64,000 nucleotides of DNA from CAXTSE01 sp964246985 (GTDB lineage: Bacteria > Actinomycetota > Actinomycetes > Actinomycetales > Microbacteriaceae), in contig CAXTSE010000001.1 in assembly GCA_964246985.1 (NCBI GenBank), positions 248,001 to 312,000 on the forward strand. The letters are read 5' to 3'. Positions 26,003-34,612 of this stretch are shown piece after piece; position 1 is the first letter of the stretch; every line of letters begins with the position of its first letter. Under the pieces are notes generated by a model, which saw nothing but the letters and a program-made list of their open reading frames with translations, was not told the DNA's origin and did not search any database. Made by a program: the position numbers and the translations under genes.

Positions 26003-27529
26003 TCAGAGGCTCAGGACGTACTTCATATAGTCGTAGACGACGACACCCTTGGCGTAGTCCGTTCCCCATCGGTTGACTGCGAGCTTGTCCGCATGGTCAA
26101 CCAAGAATTGACGCACCCCTTCTGCGTCGTCGGTCCAAGAGGGAAGCTCGAGCGCGTTGGTCAAGACCCACTTCCAGTCGTGGGTTTCGAGCAGCTTCGC
26201 CATGCTGACCTTCCGGCGCCATTTCACCTTCACGACGACCTTGGCGAAGTTACGTTTTGCGTGCTCGACAACTTTGGGGGGCAACACCGATTCGTCCACT
26301 ATCCTGCCGTTCTGGAGATGTCCAGCTGCTGCGAGGTACTTGAACACCGGCCACCAGTCAGTTGCCCGGATATGAGCGATTACGAGTTCGATGAGGTCTG
26401 CCGCAGGGTAGCTCGTGCCGGTGCTATCAAGGACGTCGGCGAACACCTCCGGGCGGCCTACGCCAACGAGCCCCCTAAGTGCAGCCTTGGCTCCTACTCC
26501 GAAGACGACAGAAATATCTTTTGCTGACGCGGAGTCAACGTCCGAATAAGCCACAAGCCGTTGTGAAGGGTCATTGGTCAAAATCAGTTCGTAGATCTGC
26601 TCTTTCAGCAGCCGCACGATCTTGGCTGGAATCGCTCTCGGTCGCGTACCCAGCGCCGTAAACACGTCCACGAAGTCGGGCACCTTCAGCCGAGTTACCG
26701 GAATGGAGACCGTGTCGACCAGGATGACGCTGTCCGAGATGGACGGTTCCACATTTTCTTCCCACTCGACGAAGATCAGCCTGTCGGCGAGCTTTCCAAC
26801 GTTCTTGTCTCGCAACCCGAAGACGATGTTCTGCAGGATCGTGTGGATGTTCTTGTCGCCCATGCTGTAGCCCAAGAAGATCACTGGGTGCTCGACGAAA
26901 ATGGTCAGCAGCTTTGCCGCAAGATACGGATTGTGCTTGTTGTAGTCGGCGTAGTCGTCTTGAGTGAGCACCAACGATGCTGGAGCCGAAGCGGCACCGT
27001 GGATGTGGTAGATCTCCGCAATGCCTTGAGTGTCGGAGAAGAGAAGTTCGTCCTGGCCGATGAATACCTGGAACTCCGGATAGGCGAGCTCCAGAAGACC
27101 GTCGTAGTTCGTGGTGATGACGCCATCTACAGACGCTGCTTGCAGCAGGGCCCATTCGTCAGCAACATTGGCCGGAATCGCACTGGCTTTCAGTTGCTCG
27201 CGAACAAACTTGGCGATCTCGATCTTGAGAGCCGAAGAACCGTCGGTGACATCAACCCCGAAGGCTTCTTTCGAGTCCTTGAAGAGTTCGGTTTTCCACC
27301 ACACCTGATAGAAGTCTTCGGCAATCTTGCTCGCAGTTAGCGGAAGGTCCCCGCCCGCTGCGCCGTAGTAGTACTCGTACGGCTGCGGGTTGTATTGAGC
27401 GAACTCACGCAGCAGACCCTCCCAGTTCGGAAGCCCAGCAAAGCGTCGCGACAGTCCAGCTCCGACGAACAGGAACGGCCCGGCCATCGGCTTCAGATGT
27501 GCTTCCAGCTTGTCTTGAACTTCGCCCAT
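26003..27529 (-). CDS. SIR2-domain protein, probable antiphage NADase effector
   Basis: A 508-residue protein with an N-terminal SIR2-like domain: FVGAGLSRRF (21-30), VITTNYDGLLE (137-147), HIHG (175-178, catalytic His177) and FLGYSMGDKN (218-227). The C-terminal half (~290-508) is helical and has no recognised family; in known SIR2 defence proteins such parts sense the phage. SIR2 effectors of this kind degrade NAD+ to abort infection. It stands alone, without an obvious HerA, argonaute or TIR partner. It therefore resembles single-gene SIR2 systems such as the Dsr proteins, but is shorter. The NADase role is inferred from the family. Confidence 0.82.
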   Translation of the reverse strand: MGEVQDKLEAHLKPMAGPFLFVGAGLSRRFAGLPNWEGLLREFAQYNPQPYEYYYGAAGGDLPLTASKIAEDFYQVWWKTELFKDSKEAFGVDVTDGSSALKIEIAKFVREQLKASAIPANVADEWALLQAASVDGVITTNYDGLLELAYPEFQVFIGQDELLFSDTQGIAEIYHIHGAASAPASLVLTQDDYADYNKHNPYLAAKLLTIFVEHPVIFLGYSMGDKNIHTILQNIVFGLRDKNVGKLADRLIFVEWEENVEPSISDSVILVDTVSIPVTRLKVPDFVDVFTALGTRPRAIPAKIVRLLKEQIYELILTNDPSQRLVAYSDVDSASAKDISVVFGVGAKAALRGLVGVGRPEVFADVLDSTGTSYPAADLIELVIAHIRATDWWPVFKYLAAAGHLQNGRIVDESVLPPKVVEHAKRNFAKVVVKVKWRRKVSMAKLLETHDWKWVLTNALELPSWTDDAEGVRQFLVDHADKLAVNRWGTDYAKGVVVYDYMKYVLSL

Positions 27530-27566
27530 GTTCCAGAGCGTAGGGTGCGCGACACCACTTTGCGGC

Positions 27567-27601
27567 GATGTCCCCGGTCATTCGGGGTGACCGGGGACAT
27601 C
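27567..27601. repeat. Perfect 14-bp inverted repeat upstream of SIR2 gene
   Basis: GATGTCCCCGGTCA (27567-27580) and TGACCGGGGACATC (27588-27601) are exact reverse complements around a 7-base loop. It lies 37 bp upstream of the SIR2 start codon. It could be a stem-loop in the SIR2 leader, an operator, or a remnant of an insertion-sequence end. No T-run follows on either strand. Confidence 0.7.
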
Positions 27602-27686
27602 AGGCGTTAGTAAGCAGGTAGGGCGGACGCTCACTCCAACCCTCCAATGCGGTGGTGACGATCGCAAAGTGAGCCCACATTTGTCG

Positions 27687-27830
27687 TTATGACGAGGTGG
27701 AGCCGCCGAGCGACAAGTCCGAGAAGACGATTTCCACGAGAGGACTTCCGGACATCCAGTCCTCCAGCCGCTGGGGCTGTCTCACGATGGCGGGATTATG
27801 GGGCTGGTTGACGTCATCGACGATGTACAT
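27687..27830 (-). CDS. Possible small 47-aa protein
   Basis: A 47-codon minus-strand ORF beginning MYIVDDVNQPHNPAIVRQPQ and ending LSLGGSTSS. The composition is protein-like, but there is no clear ribosome site and no recognised family. It may be a gene remnant; it is the only reading in the 27530-27936 gap that looks coding. Confidence 0.25.
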   Translation of the reverse strand: MYIVDDVNQPHNPAIVRQPQRLEDWMSGSPLVEIVFSDLSLGGSTSS

Positions 27831-27936
27831 GCTGCTTTGACCTACGCCCGCGGCCGCTCCGTCGGGGGGCTAGCACGACAGAGCTCGAAAACTATGGCCG
27901 AGTGACGAGCCGCGACCTTTGCGGCATAGGCAAGAC

Positions 27937-28764
27937 ATGCGCCCACTCGCCTCCGATGTTGTCCTCCGAGGTCTTCGGTATTTGGCCGTGGTCAACGCGA
28001 GCGACGTGTTCCCGACGGGCGACCAGGTGGACGCGTTCGTGTACACCGAAGTGCCCCGCGTTCCAACCGATCTATTCGAGACCGCGACTACCTCTGTCTC
28101 GCTCGCAGCGTTCCTGAGTCAGTTCGATCGGAAGTCGGTCGCGGAGTACCTGATGACAACCGGCATGGCTGCGGAACACGGTGGCGGCCTCAGATTGACC
28201 AAGGTCGGGCGGGCCTTTGAGATCGGCGTGGAGCGGCACTCGAGCCAAGGCATCCATGCCGAAGGGAAGCTGGAAGTGGTTGGGCGGCTCGAGGATCCAA
28301 TCGTCTACGCCAAATTGCTGACAGAGATCGACAAGCTCTCCAACTCGCTGGTGGTAGACCCCTACTTGCCGCCCGCTGACCTCTTTGCACTGCTCGAGCT
28401 CCCCAATGTCACACGCGTCCTGACAAAGGACGCTTCCATCAAGGGGCAGAATGAGGGTGACCGACGCCGACACTTGGCCATAGCTCTCGGGTCTCGCCCC
28501 GAGATGGCCGTCCGCTTTCTCCCTACCAGGATGCGAGAGCTCCACGACCGACTGGTGCTTCCCGGCGGCGACCAGGGCGGGTTGTCGATTGGGACGTCAC
28601 TCGGCGGCTCGCAGGTCACGGTCATCACTCACCTCGGCATCGAGAGTACTCAGGTTCTAAGGGCGCATTACGACGCGTTGTGGGATCAGGCTGTGCCGCT
28701 AGAGCCAATCGCGCGGATTGGCCAAGGGGACGAGTCCGCAACGGCACACCGTGCGATCGAGTGA
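27937..28764 (+). CDS. Protein with phospholipase D-like C-terminal domain
   Basis: A 275-residue protein. The N-terminal part is helical (LRGLRYLAVVNASDVFPTGD). From about residue 130 it reads as a PLD-superfamily domain: ILVDPYLPP-like LVVDPYLPPADLFALLEL, then MRELHDRLVLPGGDQ and LSIGTSLGGSQVTVITHL, matching the 'HDR...G(A/T)SL' pattern of single-HKD nuclease-like domains in defence and regulatory proteins. The Lys of a full HKD motif is not obvious, so it may be catalytically degenerate. An in-frame TTG at 27919 is an alternative start. It stands alone between the SIR2 gene and the three-gene cassette. Confidence 0.55.
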   Translation: MRPLASDVVLRGLRYLAVVNASDVFPTGDQVDAFVYTEVPRVPTDLFETATTSVSLAAFLSQFDRKSVAEYLMTTGMAAEHGGGLRLTKVGRAFEIGVERHSSQGIHAEGKLEVVGRLEDPIVYAKLLTEIDKLSNSLVVDPYLPPADLFALLELPNVTRVLTKDASIKGQNEGDRRRHLAIALGSRPEMAVRFLPTRMRELHDRLVLPGGDQGGLSIGTSLGGSQVTVITHLGIESTQVLRAHYDALWDQAVPLEPIARIGQGDESATAHRAIE

Positions 28765-28870
28765 TTCATTGATCTGCGCGTCAGACCCATGTATTCGCGT
28801 CCGGGTCACGCCGCTTGTCGGGCAGAAGACACGCCGGAGATCAGCCGGCTAGCCGAGTCGGCCGATGTCC

Positions 28871-29281
28871 TCATCCGAGGCCCGCGGAGGGCGCCGGCTG
28901 CACGGCGGCAAAGATCGCTAGGCCGACAGTGACAGCCAGAATCACCGCATTGACGAGTCCAATTCCGTGGAACTGGAGCTTGCGGTAGTGGCGTGTGCCG
29001 AGCGTGACCAACACTCCCTGTGTAACGAACGCGATGACGAGACCAATCATGGTGATCAGGAGAAGGCCCACCTCCTGAACCTCTAGGAGCTCTGCAAAGC
29101 CCCACACAAGTGGAGGCACACTGACGAGAGCCGTGGTGCCGTCCGAGTACTGCCCGAACCGAACGACGTTATGTTCGTTCAGCCCCTCCGACCTCAGCTT
29201 CTTTTCAGCGAAAAAGGATGAAGCGCCGCCGAGCAGGAACATGAGCGCGGACACGATGAAGGGGAAGGCCAGCTGGAGCAT
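28871..29281 (-). CDS. Small four-helix membrane protein
   Basis: 136 residues with four hydrophobic helices (FPFIVSALMFLLGGASSFF, ALVSVPPLVWGFAELL, LLLITMIGLVIAFVTQGVLV, GLVNAVILAVTVGLAIFA). No family was recognised. It is the last gene of a tight three-gene minus-strand cassette, four bases after the preceding stop. It may act as membrane-embedded effector or anchor for its partners; this is inference from layout. Confidence 0.6.
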   Translation of the reverse strand: MLQLAFPFIVSALMFLLGGASSFFAEKKLRSEGLNEHNVVRFGQYSDGTTALVSVPPLVWGFAELLEVQEVGLLLITMIGLVIAFVTQGVLVTLGTRHYRKLQFHGIGLVNAVILAVTVGLAIFAAVQPAPSAGLG

Positions 29282-29285
29282 CGCC

Positions 29286-29642
29286 CTAGCCGTTGCACCG
29301 CATCGTGAGCGAAGTCGACACTGGCTGATCGGCAGGTGCCGGCGGCACGCTCACCCGAGACCCCACGACCGTTGTTGTTACTTCCACCTGATGATGTTGT
29401 GGCGCTCCACAGGTGTGGTGACGGTAGCCGATGTGCTTCGTGAGAGCGGCTTCGCCGAACGGGTCGAAGAGGAAGACCATCTCTGACCCCGAGAGCGTGA
29501 GGAAACCGTCTGCGGGCGTTGAATCAACCGTGACGACGAGGTTCTCGGCGTCCCGCGATCGAACCCGGACGATTTGGTTGCTGCCGTCAAACTTGTAGGT
29601 CGTGACGATCCGATGCTGACTCTCGAATAGGCGCCAGCGCAT
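29286..29642 (-). CDS. Hypothetical protein, middle gene of three-gene cassette
   Basis: A 118-residue soluble protein, probably beta-rich (YKFDGSNQIVRVRSRDAEN, VVTVDSTPADGFLTLSGSEM), with a His-rich patch (IGYRHHTCGAPQHHQ). No family was recognised. Its ATG directly follows the TAA of the upstream gene (TAAATG), so the two are coupled. Confidence 0.55.
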   Translation of the reverse strand: MRWRLFESQHRIVTTYKFDGSNQIVRVRSRDAENLVVTVDSTPADGFLTLSGSEMVFLFDPFGEAALTKHIGYRHHTCGAPQHHQVEVTTTVVGSRVSVPPAPADQPVSTSLTMRCNG

Positions 29643-30155
29643 TTACGAGCTCGACTTCGAGTACTTGTCCGTGATCGAAGCAAGACTTCGCGCGATCGCG
29701 TCGAAGTTCTTGCCGACCTCGGGGGTTGCCGACGCGATGACAATCCGCCCGAGCTCACTGATCGAGCCGCTCGACACAACAGTGCATTGGTTGAGCTTCA
29801 GCTGCCGAGAGCGCTCACTCCGCCCAACATCATGCGTCCACGCGAGGACAGTGTCTCCGGTGTTGATCCTTAACGAATCCAGCTCGTCCGACCGCTGCAT
29901 GGCAGCGTTTCTGACGTCATCGATAGAGCCCTCGCTCTCGTCTCCGTTGACGAAGCCAGCGGAGGCGTACTTGACCTTCTTCCCACGCACGAAAGTCGAC
30001 AGGGCGTTCATCAGAAAGGTCTCAACCGGCAGGGCGCTACTCCATCGCAACGTGTAGTAATTGTCTGACGGATCGCAACGGACGAACTCGCCGCTTGAGA
30101 AGGTCACTTCTTCACCGTCGCGACCGTTAGCCGCCTCGAAGTAAGCGATTTTCAT
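29643..30155 (-). CDS. Hypothetical protein, first gene of three-gene cassette
   Basis: A 170-residue protein starting MKIAYFEAANGRDGEEVTF. The frame is open further upstream to 30488, but a very strong site (GGAGGAGG, seven bases before the ATG at 30155) fixes this start. The fold looks beta-rich, with a C-terminal helix (NFDAIARSLASITDKY). No family was recognised. It heads a compact cassette of three unknown genes ending with a membrane protein. Confidence 0.6.
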   Translation of the reverse strand: MKIAYFEAANGRDGEEVTFSSGEFVRCDPSDNYYTLRWSSALPVETFLMNALSTFVRGKKVKYASAGFVNGDESEGSIDDVRNAAMQRSDELDSLRINTGDTVLAWTHDVGRSERSRQLKLNQCTVVSSGSISELGRIVIASATPEVGKNFDAIARSLASITDKYSKSSS

Positions 30156-31309
30156 CGTGGGCCTCCTCCTCGGAAAGACGATCTGCTCAGCCCATGACAA
30201 TTGGCGAAGGAAATGCTCAGAAGAAGCAGTCGCCGGCCAAAGCTCGACGAGATGGCGGACCAAGAAGGCATTCCCCATCGCCGCGGGGTCATCGACAGCG
30301 AGAGAGCCTGCATTCGACGCTTTGCGAACGCCAAGCCCCTGAAGACGCCTTGCGTCCCGCTCTCTGACTCCTGCCGACTTTCGGAGAACGACGAAAGCAT
30401 CTCCAGCAAGATGGCGCTTGGCTGGGGACCGGCGGCTGCCGCGAGGTCGCGACTTCGCACTGGTCCTATCGAAATCGAGGAATACCAATACGCTCCAACC
30501 CTGGTTAACAGACCCGCGGACTTGCGGGGCGATGAGTCTACGGTAGCGGGGACGTCAGGTCGCATGGCTAAGCTAAGGATCTCACGGACACACGACACAG
30601 TCAACAACAAAATGCCTGATCAGACCGGTATTCTGGGAATCCCTACTTAGGGTCTTCTGCGTCGACGAGCTGCCCCCGCTAACCGACATTTCTTTGGCCA
30701 TGTGGGAACGGTAACGCAGCCGGTGACTGAAGACGATGAGGCGTGCCGTGCCGGATTAGGCTGCCCATCGAGCTGGAGTAGACGTAGAGCCGCGCACCTC
30801 CACCGATCTGCCGGCCGGGAGCTCGTGTTTCGAAGACGAGACGCCCGGCGTCTCGACCTGGAGTAGCTGGAAGGCCGTGAGGAGGATCTCCGCGAGAGCG
30901 CCCGAGCGCAGCCCGGCAGGGAGGACGGGCATTCTTCTTGAGGAGGATTAGGCATCGTGTGCTGGCTGCGCGAAACGGCGTTGGGCACTAGCTCCTCCCC
31001 CGTCGGCCGAATCTGCGTGAGGTCGGCTTCGACCGGTCCCACCCCGCTCTACATTTGACGCGAGAACAGGCCGTTCGATCCGAGTCCGCGGATGCGGACG
31101 AAGTTAGGGCGGGTAGGCGTCTGTCCGAGTTCCTGACGTGCGCAACAGATCTCCGCAAAACGAGTCGACCATTTGGCTACGTGCCTGCAGGTTTGCCCCT
31201 CCACCCCGAGTCTCTACCCGCGCCGGAGTGCGTCGTGACGCCGGTCACGGCTCCAGCTGCTGAAACGTTGGCGCTCCCCGTCCACTAGCCACCGAGGGAA
31301 CTCAAGCGG
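30156..31309. other. 1.15-kb gap without a convincing gene
   Basis: Open frames on both strands are Arg/Ser-rich and look like high-GC shadows; none has a recognisable motif or good ribosome site. A few short AGGAGG-like patches (near 30940) are not followed by credible frames. This may be decayed element DNA. The left end carries the promoter of the three-gene cassette. Confidence 0.35.
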
Positions 31310-32197
31310 TCAATCGGACTTCGGGCCTGCAGTTGTCCCGCCAGGGACCTGCGGAGGGCGTTTCGGAGGTATGAAGTCCACCGGTTCTTGACCGAAGTCA
31401 CCGCTTGGCTGAGGCCGGGGTGGCCTGGGCGGCTGGACACCCGCGATCGGTTCGATGCCGTGTTCCAAGTGGTTGTCGTCAGAGGCATTGTCTCTCTTGC
31501 GGTTCACCATCTGTTCTTCTCCTTTAGATTCCGTCGACCCATTGACGACGTCGGTATCTGTGATCGCCACCCACACGCCCCTAGACCCCTCAATTTGCTG
31601 GCGAATAGTCCCGTCATCGCCAACCGCGAATTGAGTGCCGACGAAAATGCTCCGCGGTTCAGGGTAGGTCGACATAAACGAGCCGCGCGTGTACCAGCCA
31701 GCGATCCAAGTTCCGTCGGCGCGCCTTATCCGAACGAAAGATTGGCTGACACGCTCGGCGGCGAAATCCCAGGCCGTAGGAACGGCGTTCTTCCCATTTC
31801 TCTGCACAAGGAGGGATGCCTCGATTGGCCGACCGAAGAAGTTGATCGTTCGATCGACGGAAACCGGTCGGTAGTGAATCAGCAGAGCCAATATCGCCGG
31901 GATGATGAAGCCGAAGACGAGGACATTTGTTCCAACCGCCTCGGCGTCGGATACCCCGATAGCGTCTTCCGCGCCGAACGTAAGACCCTTCGCAATCTCT
32001 CTTGATGCAACAGACAAGTAAATGCTGTCAAGCAGGACACTGAAGAGGATGACGCGGGCAAGCGTCAGGCCAAAGTTTCGATCCTCAAATCGCTCCCCCT
32101 TCAAGCGGCGTCGAATAGCCGCGTAGATGAGACCGGGAAGAGCAAGGATTAGGAACGCGAAGATTGTGAAACTGCTGCCGGGCAAGTCCACGAACAA
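31310..32197 (-). CDS. DUF6338 family membrane protein
   Basis: A 295-residue protein with three membrane helices in its N-terminal ~110 residues (FTIFAFLILALPGLIYAAI, VILFSVLLDSIYLSVAS, VLVFGFIIPAILALLI). A cytoplasmic domain follows with FVRIRRADGTWIAGWY and STYPEPRSIFVG, typical of DUF6338. A Pro-rich tail ends the protein. DUF6338 proteins are frequent in accessory regions but have no established function. The start is a TTG with GGAAGG six bases upstream. It stands alone. Confidence 0.7.
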   Translation of the reverse strand: MFVDLPGSSFTIFAFLILALPGLIYAAIRRRLKGERFEDRNFGLTLARVILFSVLLDSIYLSVASREIAKGLTFGAEDAIGVSDAEAVGTNVLVFGFIIPAILALLIHYRPVSVDRTINFFGRPIEASLLVQRNGKNAVPTAWDFAAERVSQSFVRIRRADGTWIAGWYTRGSFMSTYPEPRSIFVGTQFAVGDDGTIRQQIEGSRGVWVAITDTDVVNGSTESKGEEQMVNRKRDNASDDNHLEHGIEPIAGVQPPRPPRPQPSGDFGQEPVDFIPPKRPPQVPGGTTAGPKSD

Positions 32198-32624
32198 GAG
32201 GCCTTCCTGTAGGGCGTTGCGACATCGCGAGCTAGAAGGTGGCGCCGGTAACGGACCTCAGTCTTGCCTACTGAGCGTCGGGTGTCAGCTTGTGCCTATC
32301 AAGCAGTACACCTGCTTCGATCCGGTTGATTTCAGGGGCAGCAAGCCAACGTAAGAGTACAGTTCTGGGATCCTGTGGAGGACACGGCGCATACACGCGT
32401 TCGCAGCGTGCGAGCGGCAGCAAGGCGCGGCATGAATTGACCGACATTTGCTACGTTCACGGAGGATGAACTGGGTAAGTCGGAAGCGGCTACCGCTCCC
32501 TGCCTGGAAGAACAAGTAAGCGGCAACCTCAATGACACCGAACCCATCCTCCGTGAGCATGTCGGCCAACGAACGTGCCCGGTGGCCCTCATCGGAGTCG
32601 GACGGGTAAGAACGACCGTAGCGA
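32198..32624. other. Gap of about 430 bp between accessory and sugar regions
   Basis: No gene could be supported. A minus frame at 32285-32569 starts with a protein-like run (MLTEDGFGVIEVAAYLFFQ) but degenerates afterwards and has no motif; it could be a remnant. No attachment site or tRNA fragment was recognised at this boundary. Confidence 0.3.
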
Positions 32625-33554
32625 TCACGCGCCGAAGCTCACTTCGACACCCCACCCGAGCGACCACTCCTCGCCCTGCTCTAGAAAGCGCAATCCGTCG
32701 CCGGTATTGAAGGCATTGACAGACGCCGTCTGCGGTTCAATCGCGACGGCTAACGTTGGGTGTCCCGTCTCGTCGAGAAAGTCACGAGTAACCAGAAGGA
32801 CCTGGTGCGTGAAGGATTCGTCGGCCCAGACCCGCACAGACCGTCCGTCTTGGGCTGTCAGCGAGGTGACGGAACGTCCGCGCGTGATTTTGAGCCCGGT
32901 GAAACAATGGTCGAGGTTCAGGTCACCAACGCGACGACCGTCGCGCAGGTCGGTCGCACCAGAGACACGCTCGCGGCGGATCGGGAGCTTCCGCTCGTCA
33001 TCGATATCGACTTCCGTGGCCGAGCTTGAAAGAAGTAGATCCTCGGTCGGAACTCCCCCGATCTTGAAGTAAGGATGCACGCCCAGCGCGATGGGTGCAG
33101 GTACAGGGCTGTGGTTGCGCAGCAGATGGCGCACCGAAAGCCCGGTTGAAGTCAACGCGTAGGTCACGAACGTCTCGATCACAAAGGGATAGCCGTTGGG
33201 GGCGTAGATGCCGGCGGTTAGGGTTACCGACGCATCCGTCCGCTCCACTACCGCGTATTCGGTAGTTCGCAGCAGGCCGTGCAGGGCGTTGCCCTTTTCG
33301 GGCTCCGAGATATCGAGCTGTTGATCCGCGCCGGACGCGTTCCAGCGACCGCCATCGATGCGGTTCGGCCACGGCACCATCACTATTCCGGAGCCTAACG
33401 ACGGAATCGCCTCGTCACCGTAGCGTGGCACGATGTCGACGTCACCCACAGTGAAGGCGCGCAACGCGGCGGCGACCCCGGCGATGGTCACCTCTGTGTC
33501 ACGACCGTCCAGGCGTCCGCGCAGCACGTGCTGCGCACCGCTCGGCCGCATCAA
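32625..33554 (-). CDS. Aldose 1-epimerase family protein
   Basis: A 309-residue cytosolic mutarotase-like enzyme interconverting alpha and beta anomers of an aldose. Motifs include MVPWPNRI near residue 60, GNALHGLLR near 87, the catalytic-type GVHPYFKI near 160 and IEPQTASVNAFN near 275. It is the last gene of the sugar operon; its ATG overlaps the LacI stop by four bases. The sugar is unknown; the family is often adapted to the pathway it sits in. Confidence 0.88.
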   Translation of the reverse strand: MMRPSGAQHVLRGRLDGRDTEVTIAGVAAALRAFTVGDVDIVPRYGDEAIPSLGSGIVMVPWPNRIDGGRWNASGADQQLDISEPEKGNALHGLLRTTEYAVVERTDASVTLTAGIYAPNGYPFVIETFVTYALTSTGLSVRHLLRNHSPVPAPIALGVHPYFKIGGVPTEDLLLSSSATEVDIDDERKLPIRRERVSGATDLRDGRRVGDLNLDHCFTGLKITRGRSVTSLTAQDGRSVRVWADESFTHQVLLVTRDFLDETGHPTLAVAIEPQTASVNAFNTGDGLRFLEQGEEWSLGWGVEVSFGA

Positions 33555-34612
33555 GAGTCGTCCGCTGAGGACGTCGCCAACGGCGCACTGGAATCCCGGA
33601 CGATCAGGGTCGGGCTGAGGCGCTGCACGCGCGCCGGAAGCTCTGGATTGTCCATCCGTTCAAAGAGCATGCCAACGGCTTGCGCCCCGAGTTCATCCAC
33701 CGGTTGACGGATCGCGGTCAGCCGTGGGTGGAACAGGTCCGACCACGGGAAGTCGTCAAACGAGGCGATGCTGATGTCGTCGGGAACACGGATGCCACGC
33801 TCGACAAGGCGCCGCATGGAGTCGATCGTCGCCTGATTGTTGCCCATCACGACAGCCGTCGGCGGGTGGGTAAGCGCCAGCAGCCGATCGATCGCCGCGC
33901 CCGCGTCTCCACCACCGTCTACGACCAGGTCGCTCAGCACAGTCAGTCCCCTTCGGCGATGCCCCTCGTGGAATCCGTCGACCCGCTCGATTGTGGTCTG
34001 CAGGCCGGCACGGCTGGTGACCATGCCGATTCGGCGGTGGCCGAGTTCCAGGAGGTGCTCCACGAGCTGGGCAGTCGGTTCGACGTTCTCGACACCGACC
34101 GCGTCGAATCGCCAACTGCCGATGTCGGGCGCCACACGATCGATGAGCACCGTCGGAATTCGGCGGCGCGCAATCCGTGACAGCGCCTCGTGCGCATCCG
34201 AGGAGGGCGCGATCAACAGCCCGTCCGGGCGATGTGCCAGCAGGTCCGTGACGGCACGCAGCTCATAAACTGGTTCGTCGTGGGTGTCTGCCAGAAGCAG
34301 AGAGTGACCGTTGGCGGTGACTCGCTTCTCGATTGCGTGCACGACGTCGCCAAAGTAGGGGTTAGAGATGGCGGAGACAGCGAGGCCAATCGTTTTCGTC
34401 TTGCCAGTGCGGAGAGAGCGGGCCACGCGATCATTGACGTACCCGGTGGTCTCGATGGCGTCCTGCACTAGGCGCTCCGTGGCAGGGTCGATACGCCGCG
34501 ACTTGTTGACGACGTGGGAAACAGTCGTCGCGGAAACGCCGGCGACCCGTGCGACATCCGACATCGTGACCATGGATTCGCCCAATCCGCGCACGCGCGA
34601 CTCATCCGTCAT
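33551..34612 (-). CDS. LacI-family transcriptional regulator
   Basis: 353 residues: an N-terminal LacI helix-turn-helix (TMSDVARVAGVSATTVSHVV near 16-35, hinge YVNDRVARSLRTGKT) and a periplasmic-binding-protein-like sensor domain (IGLAVSAISNPYFGDVVHAI, SIASFDDFPWSDLFHPRLTA). It presumably represses the sugar operon it belongs to by binding the palindrome at 40192-40215 until a sugar is bound. The start overlaps the kinase stop by four bases. Confidence 0.92.
   Translation of the reverse strand: MTDESRVRGLGESMVTMSDVARVAGVSATTVSHVVNKSRRIDPATERLVQDAIETTGYVNDRVARSLRTGKTKTIGLAVSAISNPYFGDVVHAIEKRVTANGHSLLLADTHDEPVYELRAVTDLLAHRPDGLLIAPSSDAHEALSRIARRRIPTVLIDRVAPDIGSWRFDAVGVENVEPTAQLVEHLLELGHRRIGMVTSRAGLQTTIERVDGFHEGHRRRGLTVLSDLVVDGGGDAGAAIDRLLALTHPPTAVVMGNNQATIDSMRRLVERGIRVPDDISIASFDDFPWSDLFHPRLTAIRQPVDELGAQAVGMLFERMDNPELPARVQRLSPTLIVRDSSAPLATSSADDS

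Noticed and set aside
30647..31042. 131-residue minus-strand frame as a gene
   Set aside because: Ser/Arg/Pro-rich with no motif, no ribosome site and no neighbouring gene to support it.
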